DNA of 64,000 nucleotides from Scilla litardierei (lineage: Eukaryota > Streptophyta > Magnoliopsida > Asparagales > Asparagaceae): contig JAULAV010002430.1 in the NCBI GenBank assembly GCA_030789695.1, positions 1 through 64,000 on the forward strand, written 5' to 3'. Both the position numbers and the translations under genes were made by a program. This document shows, in pieces, positions 54,389 to 64,000 of the stretch. The notes below the pieces were generated by a model. That model saw only the letters and a list, made by a program, of their open reading frames with translations, did not search any database and was not told the DNA's origin. How positions within the stretch are numbered: the first letter of the stretch is position 1; each line of letters begins with the position of its first letter.

Positions 54389-55993
54389 TGATGTGTCCAT
54401 ATTTTACATCATTATCATATCATATTTCCATCGCATTGCATGTCATCCCCGCGTCCAAATCCCACTTTTTACTGCGATGTTGGTATTTCTAACGATATTT
54501 CGAGTTTCGTAGTATATTTTGAGTTTTCAGGGATTTTGGAGCGATTTGGACCCCCTCCTGGATATGGACACATCCGACTTGCTCATGAGCCTGTTGGCAG
54601 GGCTCTAGAGGAGTTCGCCGCATTCTCGAGTTGTTGGAGGAGAGAAAGAGGAGAAGAAGGAGAAAGAGAGGCAGACAGGGAGAGAGGCAGCTGCTGCTGC
54701 AGCATCATTTTCCCAAAAAATGCTCGGCCCGAGTAGCTTCAGCTCGGGCCGAGCCATGACACGAGCTGCAGATACGGCCAACTCGGGCCGAGCAACTCAG
54801 CTGCTCGACCAGACAGCACGCCCCGAGTAGCCCCTGAGCATGCCCCGAGCAGCCGGCCGAGTCACCCATCCTGAGCCCGAGCAGCGTGCAACCCGGACCG
54901 AATCACTGCCCAAGCAGATCTGACTCGGGCCGAGTCACATACTCGGCCGACACTTCCTGGGGTATTTTGGAAGATTTTTTTGAACGTGCATGGGGCGCGA
55001 TTTTCTAAGCTGAAGCTCTCGACTGCGAGCTCAGCGTAGGGGATTATTTTCTGAGTTGAAAAAATAGGATTTTTTGGAGAGAGCTCTAGGGAGAATTTTT
55101 TAGGAATATTTTTGGATTAATTTTGTAGCAAACTCTGGATCGTTAATGGAAGATTATGGTTTTCTGCTTTCTCTGGATTTGTTCTTGTTCACTCTCATTG
55201 TAAGTAATTTTTAGCCCTAATTTCTCTTGTTGCAAGAAATGTTTTCCTACGCAAATTCAATAATTTCGTGCATTTCGATCATCATGAGTGAGTAAAATCC
55301 CTTTAGGGCCGATGGGTGAACCCTAGGATTTTAGGGGAAAATGTAGATCTGGATCCGTACATTGAATTGGGGATCTGGGGTTGTATTTCGGTAGATCCTA
55401 CCGAATCCGTAGATAACCCGTACTGAGATCATTCCCACGGTCTGTGGACTTGATGTTCTTAAGGGGTATCTAGTGATTCGAATAGGGAAATCGGTGGATC
55501 CAATCATGACACATGACCATGCCTGGCTCGTGCCTTGAGGGGATCCATCGACGAACTATATCGCTACGTCGATGGCTACCGCCATTGCATCGACGAGAGC
55601 CATCGAAATACCCCGCAATTTTAACCCACGAGAGTGGTATGAATTGGGGCATTAATTCCCTAGCCCTAATGCGATGTGAGGAACCAATCCAACACCAACA
55701 CTAACGATCCTAGCGGTGATCCCTAAAGCCCTAGTTCCTTTTATTATATTACACAACAACGATCATCAACCCAAACCTTTTCCTCCGATCGCTACATTAC
55801 TTCTAGATTTAGGAATAGACTGAGACTACTACGAACACTATCACCGTCCCTGTGGGATTCGACTATCTTATATACTATAACTCGACACCGTCCGCTTATG
55901 GATTGAACCTATAGTCGTAGCCTAGGAGACATATCACGCCTGGCGATCGTGACACCGCCAGGTGGATCCTAGGTGTAGATTGCGGGCGCGTGA
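54389..55993 (+). repeat. 5' LTR of AthC (about 1605 bp)
   Basis: Starts TGATGTGTCCATATTTT like the AthA LTR and ends near GGGCGCGTGA, just before AGTTTTTGGTGCC. The end is not a clean CA, so the boundary could be off by a few bases. Confidence 0.75.
54718..54962 (+). promoter_or_regulatory. CTCGGGCCGAG palindrome array in the AthC LTR
   Basis: About ten sites such as GCTCGGCCCGAGT, GCTCGGGCCGAGC, ACTCGGGCCGAGCA and ACTCGGGCCGAGT. The motif is a one-base-longer form of that in AthB. I see no clear TATA box within 150 bases downstream, unlike the other arrays. Confidence 0.6.
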
Positions 55994-55999
55994 AGTTTT

Positions 56000-56017
56000 T
56001 GGTGCCGTTGCCGGGGA
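56000..56017 (+). promoter_or_regulatory. Primer binding site of AthC
   Basis: TGGTGCCGTTGCCGGGGA, the Athila primer site with one change, preceded by a TTTTT spacer. Confidence 0.92.
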
Positions 56018-56179
56018 CGACAATAGTGTTTTTGTCTCAGTTTGTTTTTATATTGTGAAGTTCGCTAGCATTCTGATCATCTCTCACCTTTCCGCCATTT
56101 TCACTCTTTTTCTATCTTATCTACCTTGCTACTAACATCCCCCTCCAGCTAGCCGTTTTCTCCTCACCGATCAGGCACA

Positions 56180-56761
56180 ATGGAGACAATAATGCAAGTG
56201 CAGTGGATCTGTGACTCTGATAGCGACTCAGAGGAGTTCAGTTTCTCTCCTTATCACCTACATGGCTTCCAAGACTCGCACATAGACGAGTCCATAGTTG
56301 GATGCGCGACTAGAGAACTGATCGATGCAGTTCTCTTTAATGGTTCAGGAACCTATGTTACAGGTAATGCAAATCAGCAACTTGTCATGGATTATTTAAT
56401 GAACCAGGTTTCTGATGCAGGTACAATTGAAGATGATATTCAAGTAAGCTTTGAAGCGAATGTAATGTACCTTCAGACCATTGAAGCTCCACATATTGAT
56501 GCCTACTGGGGAGAAGCTCCTCACTTGGAATCACTACATAACTCTCAGATGCTTGAGATTTTAGAGAGCGTGGTAGCTGACGTATGGGCACATGGCCCAG
56601 TGGAGTTTCCTATAGATGACCTAGCTACGCAAGAGCTTTCAGTTTTCATCGCAACCGCTTTCCATAATACAGACACCCTAGATGATGTTGCCATAGTTGA
56701 TGGAACTTATGTGCGGTACGAGGGAAACACGTTACGTTTCTATAACGATGTCCCTCCGTAG
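56180..56761 (+). CDS. Acidic leader ORF of AthC, 193 aa, in frame with pol
   Basis: This is the first ATG after the primer site (56180). The protein is strongly acidic, begins METIMQVQWICDSDSDSEEF, has no zinc knuckle, membrane segment or protease motif, and ends in TAG at 56759. Past that single stop the same frame runs 90 bases to ATG 56852 and into reverse transcriptase, so it may be the N-terminal extension of Pol, with TAG being either a mutation or a readthrough site. It occupies the place where Gag-protease stands in AthA and AthB. I do not recognise the family. Confidence 0.55.
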   Translation: METIMQVQWICDSDSDSEEFSFSPYHLHGFQDSHIDESIVGCATRELIDAVLFNGSGTYVTGNANQQLVMDYLMNQVSDAGTIEDDIQVSFEANVMYLQTIEAPHIDAYWGEAPHLESLHNSQMLEILESVVADVWAHGPVEFPIDDLATQELSVFIATAFHNTDTLDDVAIVDGTYVRYEGNTLRFYNDVPP

Positions 56762-56851
56762 ATTTCGGCATGCGAAGAACACGCCTATGAAGGGTCCCCA
56801 GACCTGCCTCTATCTCAAAGTCACATAAATCAGGGAAGTACTCCGGACTTT

Positions 56852-59404
56852 ATGTTTGACAGCGAACGCATGCCTGACAGCCTTACTTCTTTTGACAGGT
56901 GCACTACGGGAGTGGAAACAGCAGACATGTGCCTCGACACGCCATCATCTCCCTGCTCCTCCTACGATTCTACAAATGAGGAGTTTCCACCTTCCGAACC
57001 CGAGATCCAGGATGCGTCATTCTCGCAAGCAAGAGACGCTGGGGGTACATCGCCCCCTCAGGTAGAATTGAAACCCCTCCCTGCTAACTTGAAATATGCT
57101 TTTATGGGAGAAGACTCCACTTATCCTGTCATTGTAAATGCGGCCCTCACGGAACCCCAATTAGAGAGCCTCCTAAAAATCCACAGATCATACAGAAATG
57201 TGATAGGATATAACATCTCTGACCTAAAAGGTATTAGCGAGACCATTTGTATGCATAGGATTCACCTTGAGGACAAGGATGCCACCTCCATTGAGCCTCA
57301 AAGGCGGTTGAACCCCAACATGAAGGATGTGGTGAAGAAGGAGGTTCTGAAACTTTTAGAGGCTGACATTATTTACCCCATTTCTGATAGTAAGTGGGTT
57401 AGTCCCGTTCAGGTTGTCCCTAAAAAAGGGGGCATGACAGTCGTAAAAAACGAAAAAGACGAATTAATCTCCACTAGGACTGTCACTGGGTGGCGTATGT
57501 GTATCGATTACATAAAACTGAACAAAGCCACCAGGAAAGACCACTACCCTCTGCCTTTCATAGACCAGATGCTCGAGCGCTTAGCTAAGCATAGATACTT
57601 TTGCTATTTAGACGGATACTCCGGATTTTCCAAATCCCGCTGCATCGGGAGGACCAAGAGAAAACGACATTCACATGTCCTTACGGCACCTTCGCTTATC
57701 GGAGAATGCCGTTCGGACTATGTAACGCACCCGCCACATTTCAAAGGTGCATGACATCTATTTTCTCTGATTTCATCGAGAATATCATGAAGGTCTTTAT
57801 GGACGACTTTTCCGTCTATGGCATTGAGTTTGATATTTGCCTATCTAATTTATCCAAGGTCTTGGAGCGATGCCAAGCTAACAACCTTACTTTGAATTGG
57901 GAGAAATGTCACTTCATGGTGACAGAAGGAGTGGTTCTTGGCCATGTCATTACCTCTAAAGGAATTGAGGTTGACAAGGCCAAAGTTGAGGTTATCAAAA
58001 GCTTGCCAGCACCTACCAAACCTTAAGGGCATCCGTGGTTTTCTAGGGTACACCGGTTTCTACAGACGCTTTATAAAAGACTTTTCAAATATTGCTCGCC
58101 CTCTCACGGAGCTCCTGGCTAAGGACGCTCCTTTTGTGTTTACTGATACTTGTTTGCTAGCTTTCAATAGGTTAAAGGAAGCTCTTATCTCGGCACCGAT
58201 TATACATCCACCAGACTGGACACTGCCATTTGAGCTTATGTGTGATGCTAGTGACCAAGCGGTGGGAGTTGTCCTTGGTCAAAGGAAGGAGGGGAAACTC
58301 CATGACATATACTACGCCAGCAAAACCCTGGACGACGCCCAAAAGAACTACACGACCACGGAGAAAGAGCTGCTAGCCATAGTCTACTCTATAGAGAAGT
58401 TTAGATCCTACCTTCTGGTGCAAAGTGATCATCCACATGGACCACGCGGCATTGAAATACCTGTTAAGTAAGAAGGATGCTAAGCCACGTCTGATACGTT
58501 GGATACTTCTGCTCTAAGAATTCGACATTGAGATCAAGGATAAGAAGGGAGCAGAAAATGTGGTAGCGGACCACTTGTCACGGCTTATTCAGAGGCACGG
58601 GGATGGCAGCCTACCAATTGACGATTCGTTCACCGGTGAACAACTATTCGTTGCAGGTACATCCGAAGCTCCCTGGTACGCCGATATAGTGAATTATTTG
58701 GTGAGTTGGATAGTTCCGCAAGGAGGAAGTTCCGGCATGATGCCAAGAGTTACTTTTGGGACAACCCGTATTTGTTCAGAACGTGCGCCAATGGGATCAT
58801 TAGATGATGTATACCAAAAGAAGAAGCAACTTCTATTATGTCTCATTTCCATGATCAACCATGTGGTGGGCACGCTACGGTGACAAAAACCACGGCAAAA
58901 ATTCTTCAAAGTGGAATCTACTGGCCCACCATATTCAGGGATGCTATTGAGTACATAAGGAAGTGCGACAGATGCCAGAGGACGGGGAATATCACGAAGA
59001 AGAATGAGCCACCTCTCCACGGCATCCTGGAGATAGAACTATTTGACTGCTGGGGCGTCGATTTCATGGGGCCCTTCCCATCGAGTAACGACAACAAGTA
59101 TATCTTAGTTGCTGTTGATTACATCTCAAAATGGGTGGAAGCCATGCCACCTCGACAAACGACGCAAGGATAGTAGCCAAGTTTTTTAAGAACACCATCT
59201 TCCCCCGCTTCGGAGTCCCCCGTACGATTATAAGTGATGGAGGGAGTCATTTCATTGAAAGAAAATTCGAGGCGATGTTGAAAAATTATGGGGTTCATCA
59301 TAAGGTCGCCCTCGCTTACTACCCTCAAACCAGCGGCCAAGTGGAAGTTTCTAATAGAGAAATAAAAAGCATTCTAGAAAAAACGGTCAACGCCTCAAGG
59401 AAGG
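56852..59404 (+). pseudogene. pol: Athila-type Pol of AthC: RT-RNase H-IN (broken)
   Basis: Reverse transcriptase begins at VELKPLPANLKYAFMG (57063), with RRLNPNMKDVVKKEVLKLL, GWRMCIDYIKLNKATRKDHYPLPF, YGTFAYRRMPFGLCNAPATF and catalytic VFMDDFSVYG (about 57797). RNase H has ELMCDASDQAVG and YTTTEKELLAIVY. Integrase has the zinc site ([19 protein letters not shown]), Asp in [10 protein letters not shown], Asp in IISDGGSHF and Glu in GQVEVSNREIK, the canonical Athila order. Breaks are a one-base loss in a T run near 57628, a one-base gain near 58022, a shift near 58427, a TAA near 58516, and shifts near 58723 and 59150. The sequence ends at KTVNASRK where Tek3 begins. Confidence 0.9.
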
Positions 59405-59745
59405 TATCACGCCCTGCTTCCCAAACGACGAAGGCGAAGCGTGACTAAGGCCCGCTTAGGCCGGAGTTGAGAAGCTCGGACGCAATAAGCGTATGTGTGG
59501 TACTCCAAGACGAAGGAACAGGTCAATGCATGTTAGTACAGAACAATAAAAGTACTGAAAATAAAAGCATTCATTTTATTCCAAAATTATTCATCCAGAG
59601 TTCTGAGAGTCCAACAAAGCCTGACACGGCTACAACAACTGAAAGTAAACTACCGGTGCAAGCACCCAACCTAGACAGAAAGTAGACGGTACTACGCACC
59701 CAACTAATCAGCAGTGAGGAATCTGGAACAGCAATGTGAAGACCT

Positions 59746-59850
59746 CTAGCTCTGGTCCTCCTCGGGCACGTACTCGGGATCGACGTCCTCTGGCTCTACG
59801 TACTCTGGCAGGTCCGCCTCGTCAACGTACTCTGGCTCGATACCTGACGT
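59746..59850 (-). pseudogene. LTR-encoded acidic micropeptide, start codon lost (Tek3)
   Basis: The frame aligns with the Tek2 peptide (TSGIEPEYVDEADLPEYV at the start, DPEYVPEEDQS at the end), but the start codon is ACG. It lies 341 bases from the LTR end, as in Tek1 (340 bases). Either the start has mutated or the segment is a splice exon that does not need its own ATG. Confidence 0.5.
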
Positions 59851-60211
59851 ACAGCACCAAAAGAAAGAAACTGTACGTCAGGTAAAGTCTACAAAAGAGG
59901 TCAGACTCTACTGCAAGTGTACTGAACTATTAAACAACAGGTTACTGGTTGATTAGCATGATGGGGTTATAACAGTGTAACAAAAAGGAAGTAACATAGC
60001 AGGAAAGTAAATCGTAGCAAGCAGTAGTCGTAGCATGTGCTATCAACTACGGGACTATCCTAAGAGTGATGGAACAAGACAGGACAAGTCAAGACGGGAC
60101 AAGACACGTGTGACACGAAGGGTTCACGCCTTACGATTCGAGGGGGATCAGACCCTCTCCCCGTGCGCACGCTCAACCCTACCCCAACCCATGAACTCAG
60201 GACAAGAAGAT

Positions 60212-60545
60212 ACAGGGATCACCTCCGCTAGGGAAGCATCCGAAACGCCCGTAGGCTTTTTGTATAACAGGGATCACCTCCGCTAGGGAAGCATCCGAAA
60301 CTCCCGTAAGCTTTTTGTGTAACAGGGATCACTCTCGCGTGGAGAGCATCTGAAACACCTGGAGGCTTTTTGTGTAACAGGGATCACTCTCACATGGAGA
60401 GCATCCCAAACACCGGGAGGCTTTTTGTGTAACAGGGATCACTCTCGCGTGGAGAGCATCCGAAATGCCCGGAGGCTTTTTGTGTAACAGGGATCACTCT
60501 CGCGTGGAGAGCATTCGAAACGCTCGGAGGCTTTTTGTGTACCAG
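60212..60545. repeat. 55-bp tandem repeats, about six copies, Tek3 LTR
   Basis: AACAGGGATCAC recurs at 60266, 60321, 60376, 60431 and 60486, exactly 55 bases apart, plus one first unit from 60212. Each unit has GCATCCGAAACRCCCGGAGGCTTTTTGTGT. Tek1 has a two-copy counterpart (GAGTGATCCCTTGTACTTG near 29978 and 30040), so copy number is expanding in this lineage. Confidence 0.92.
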
Positions 60546-62460
60546 GACATGACACGCAAGGAATTGTTATTCTAGGGGGTCCACACACACGCACACACAA
60601 GATAACCCTACGGTGTCAAAAGTTGTTGTTGTCGAGCTTAGACTTCGTCGTCAAGTCTAAGCCGTCGACGGTGACCCGGACGCTATCATTTCACGTCCGG
60701 TTTTCTTTGTTCATAGTTTAACAGTTCTAGCAGTCTAAGGCCTAGGCACGGCTGAAAGAGCAAGTGGATACACTTACCTGCGGTGGCGAGCGTGTCGTCC
60801 GTCCGGAGCGTCTCGTCCAGGCGTCGCGTCCGTGATAGTCTGTCTGAAATAGGGTAACGGTGACGGTGTCAAGTCGTGTTTTTCAATAAGTCCTATTTAG
60901 GGTTTGTTTCTAGATTGTCGGGACTACCCTATTCGTCAAAGTCACATTTTTTGGTGTTTCGTTCAACCTAGATCGACTACTACCCTTATGTGCACAGAAA
61001 GTTTGTCCGATTGTCGATCTTTCTACGGTGAGCAGCGTTTTTACAAGAACTGAAAATAAATTTAGTTATAGTTGTCAAGTTTTAGTTTAGGATTTGATTT
61101 TGCTACGGTGTGGGTTTGCTACGAGTTCGGGGGACCAACCTCTCCAGTGTTTGATGTAGGATGGACGTAGCGTCTGAACAGTAGGAGATCTGCGTCGTCT
61201 TCGGTGTCTCGGCTACGGGTAGCGTAGCCAGACACGTTCTGGCAGTGAACCAGAAGTGCGGGCAGCGAGGGGAAAAGTGGACAGTGAACAAGGCAGAACA
61301 AGGCAACGTGGAACCAAAACAGCGAGCGACGGCCGTGCAACGGCGACAAGAAGCCACCGGAAAGTTGGCCGCGGCTGTCCGGCCTAGGAGGCTATCGACA
61401 GGGGTCTTGGCGGTGCTGTGGACCAAAAAGAGGGTCTCACCGACGATTCGAGGTGCCAGGAGGTCTCTGAAATTGGCCGAGCATCGTTGGCTGTCTAGGG
61501 AGGGCCGGAATCAAGCAGCAGTTGCCGGCGGCTGGCGTTTTTCACGCGAGGTGGCCACCTGCGGCGGTCCTTGCCGGCGGCGGGAGGGGTACGAGCAGCA
61601 GACGCTGCTGCGGTCAGTTGTTGCATGGAGAAGGAGCCGTCGGGCGGCGGGGCAGTGAACAGGCGGCGCGGCTTGCTGTGGATGGTCGGCGGATGTGGGG
61701 TTGTGGAGCAGCGCAATGTGGCGGTCGGAGGGGAGGCGGAGCCGGCGTCTGGGGTCGAGGGCGAGAGAGAGTGTGTGTAGCGAGAGAGGGTGGAAGAGAA
61801 GAACTGGGGGGTGTTGTGAATGGTGACGGCGGCTGCAAAAAGAGAAAGCCCTAGGGTACACGTGAATGGTTGTGTAGGGTTTTAATAATAATATTCTTGC
61901 TAAAGTTATATGATACATGTTAAATTGGGTAAGGGGGTTTAGAGTCATAGGAAGTAGACCTAAGGTGAAAGGAGGGTGCACCTAACAGATGAATCAATCC
62001 CCTTAATACGTATGAGCTAATCCCGGGATTTGATCAGATCTGAAAATCAATTCGAAATTTGAATTTGATCAGGGCAAATCAACGGTCGAGATTTAACCGG
62101 AAGATATCTCTCGCTACGGGCGTCCGAAAAATAAACCGAAAACACCGGGGCGATCGTGAAGACGAGACGCACGGGACTACGGAGACTGATCGTGCCTAAC
62201 GCTTACCAAGAATTTACGTAAAATCAGAAACTGTGTTTTAAGATAAAAGACTAAAACGCCCCTACCATTCCAAGTCGTTTTGCGAGAAAACGAGCCGTGA
62301 AATGAGGTTCATAAAAATTAATATAAAATTCTACACTCCCATACGATCACAACGGCATATCACGTCGCATATTTCGGAATCCAGAAGTGCCAAATGAAAT
62401 ACGTGCACGATAAAGCACGTGCACTCAGAAAATCCGTAAGGTCGGAAAGCGACCGTTACA

Positions 62461-62505
62461 TTCTACCCCACTAAAATAAATATTCCGTCCTCGGAATCAA
62501 CAACA
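62461..62505 (-). promoter_or_regulatory. Polypurine tract of Tek3
   Basis: The minus strand reads TTTTAGTGGGGTAGAA directly before the LTR start TGTAACGG. Confidence 0.85.
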
Positions 62506-62803
62506 CTAATCAGCAAATAAGAATGGAAAATGCTCCCTCATCTCCTCCTCGCACTCCCAAGTGGACTCTCCAGGTGATCCGTGACGCCACATCACTCTCA
62601 CCAGGTCGACTACCTTATTCCTCAATTGTTTCTGTCGACGGTCCAAAATCTGCACATGCTGCTGGTCATATGTCAGGTCCGGGCGGACCGTAATCTCAGA
62701 GAAATCCACAGTGTGCGACGGATCACTGACGTACCGACGTAACTGAGATACGTGAAATACGTCGTGAATTCCCTCCAAAGATGGTGGCAAAGCAAGGCGA
62801 TAG
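62506..62803 (-). pseudogene. pol: Tek3 integrase C-terminus with chromodomain (5' truncated)
   Basis: The minus strand reads YRLALPPSLEGIHDVFHVSQLRRYVSDPSHTVDF, then the chromodomain VQILDRRQKQLRNKVVDLVRVMWRHGSPGESTWE and a stop at 62506. It is close to the Tek1 C-terminus by eye and unbroken over this piece. The 5' portion is removed by the LTR at 62804; residues beyond that point belong to the LTR. Confidence 0.9.
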
Positions 62804-64000
62804 TGATCGTGCCCCGGTATGCACACGCAACCGGGACAAACGACTCGTAGTCTTACCGCAAGCGCATGGTGTAGCGGCGAGTGGGTATCGAACACGAGGA
62901 GGGCAAATGACGGTGTCTTCTTCAATGCACCTGGCTATAAGAACAGTCGAGAAATATTCGCAATAAAGCGGTCACAGTCGTTCAATTGTATAAAGTAAAT
63001 ATCAAATTAATAAAGACGCCTAGGGATAGGGAATCCCAGCTACAAACCGTATCTCATCTCGCGCTAGTGCCGGTCTATAGCAAACCTTGGTTATGGTCCA
63101 ATCTCTTGCAAACCCTAACCTAGGCAAGCTAGCGTGAATAACAACATCATCGTTCAATCGTATCTCGAGCCCACTCTCGTGCAAACTCGAGCTATGACCT
63201 AGGTTGGGATTGTTCCTACCCGTCCAATCTCTTGCAAACAGGTATTGGTATAGAATTGCAATCGAAAACCCTAGTTTCGGTCCAATCTCTTGCAAACCGA
63301 TTCCAGAGAAATCCAATTGTAACCCAATTCAAATTTCTAGGACTTCCTATCGAGTTGGGATCCAATCTCTTGCAAATCCCAATCGGTATGAATCCCTAAC
63401 TATTCGTATTAAATCAATCCCAAACTAACCCTAATCAATTCTAGCAATAATTTCACCAATTCATCACAAATTAGAAATAGGGTTCGTAGGGTTCCTCCCC
63501 ACGCCCTAAGACGATAAAACTACTCACAATTCATAATGCAAATCATTAGAAATTCAATAATAAAATCAATAGAATTCATTGCAATAGACAATATATCAAT
63601 AAAAATGAGGTTTTTAATAGAGAGAGAGACAAACCATTGAAGATTCAATAGCATCCAACAAAATAACACTTTTGTCTCCCTCCAAAAAGCTCAATCTAAT
63701 CTCCTAAAAAGTAATCTACAAAAGGCTGCAAAAAGTTCTGAAAAAGCCCTCTAAACTAGGTTAAAAACTGAGGTTAAATACCCCCCAAAATCGCCCAAAA
63801 ACTGTGACAAAATTGCCCCTGCGCAGCCTGAAAAATCGCAATTTACGCTACAGGCAGCGCGGCTCACTCGGCCGAGTGACAAATGTCATTCGGCCGAGTG
63901 ACAAACCCTGACTGATTCCAGTAACTTCAGACTTTTGGGAGTCGGCTCCTCGGGAGTCACTCGGCCGAGTGACTTTCTTTGCTTCGGCCGAGGGGACTTC
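62804..64000 (-). repeat. AthB-type LTR, minus strand, running off the window
   Basis: The plus-strand start TGATCGTGCCCC is the reverse complement of the AthB LTR end (GGGCGCGATCA), preceded by candidate target site GATAG (62799-62803). It includes ACCGCAAGCGCATGGTGTAG, repeated TCCAATCTCTTGCAAA (63090-63380), a TATA-like GTATTTAACC on the minus strand near 63773, and CACTCGGCCGAGTGA sites from 63866 to the edge. It may be a solo LTR or the end of a whole element. Confidence 0.85.

Larger units (their letters stand above)
54389..59404 (+). mobile_element. AthC: Athila element with pol but no gag or protease
   Basis: 5' LTR (54389-55993), near-perfect Athila primer site (56000-56017), a 160-base leader, an acidic ORF (56180-56761), then in the same frame reverse transcriptase, RNase H and integrase up to 59404, where Tek3 interrupts. 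Nothing resembling Gag, a zinc knuckle or the LGAS protease is found between primer site and reverse transcriptase. The 3' end lies beyond the window. The LTR start matches AthA. Confidence 0.85.
59405..62460 (-). repeat. 3' LTR of Tek3 (3056 bp)
   Basis: The minus strand starts TGTAACGGTCGC and ends GGCGTGATA (usually TGACA). It includes six 55-bp tandem repeats and a micropeptide counterpart. GC-rich frames around 61100-61980 are open on both strands; I treat them as composition effects of the promoter/leader part, not genes. Confidence 0.85.
59405..62803 (-). mobile_element. Tek3: 3' end of a Tekay element, minus strand
   Basis: Read on the minus strand: integrase C-terminus and chromodomain (62803-62506), polypurine tract, 3' LTR (62460-59405). 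The upstream part is cut off by an AthB-type LTR at 62804. It is inserted in the integrase of AthC. Confidence 0.88.

Noticed and set aside
61100..61981. Dense GC-rich open frames on both strands
   Set aside because: They lie within the Tek3 LTR leader region, have low-complexity Arg/Gly/Pro content and no conserved partner in the Tek1 LTR.

Overview
The window is repeat-dense nuclear DNA of a flowering plant. Everything I can classify is LTR retrotransposon: Ty3/gypsy of the Athila, Tat and Tekay (chromodomain) types, and Ty1/copia of the Tork and SIRE-like types. Spliceosomal introns inside element ORFs, tRNA-type primer binding sites, polypurine tracts, TATA boxes, 5-bp target duplications and two solo LTRs all fit a plant. 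I see no host gene, tRNA, rRNA or bacterial-type feature, and I cannot name the species.

Layout, left to right. 1-8939: 3' part of a pol-less Athila-like element (AthA) ending in a 1.9-kb LTR, inserted in a Tork copia element on the minus strand (8940-11390). 11399-16228: two broken Tat-like elements on the minus strand (Tat1, Tat2), the first split by a copia solo LTR (12101-13727). 16229-46448: a copia LTR (Cop1) split by the pol-less Athila element AthB (17992-46436, target duplication AGGGT). The 3' LTR of AthB is itself split twice, by a 9.7-kb Tekay element (Tek1, 28237-37927, CCTGA) and by a 7.4-kb non-autonomous Tat element on the minus strand (Tat3, 38558-45920, CAAGA). About 46449-52250: a SIRE-like copia LTR, primer site and gag (Cop2), split by a second solo LTR (48468-50444, AGGAG). 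52919-54388: LTR fragments. 54389-59404: a pol-only Athila element (AthC) with no Gag or protease. 59405-62803: the 3' end of a Tekay element on the minus strand (Tek3). 62804-64000: an AthB-type LTR on the minus strand.

How the parts may work together. AthA and AthB carry Gag-protease plus a second, separately promoted ORF (ATHILA-ORF1-like) but no reverse transcriptase. AthC carries reverse transcriptase, RNase H and integrase but no Gag. This suggests trans-complementation between split genomes. Several unrelated LTR families, and the internal promoters of AthA and AthB, carry arrays of short CpG-containing palindromes just upstream of a TATA box. Tekay LTRs encode a recurrent 34-36 residue acidic peptide ending Asp-Gln-Ser. 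Tek1 has an intron between Gag and protease, and Tat3 has an antisense gene with two introns and its own promoter. All coding copies here are broken by stops or frameshifts, except the antisense Tat3 gene, which looks open once spliced.
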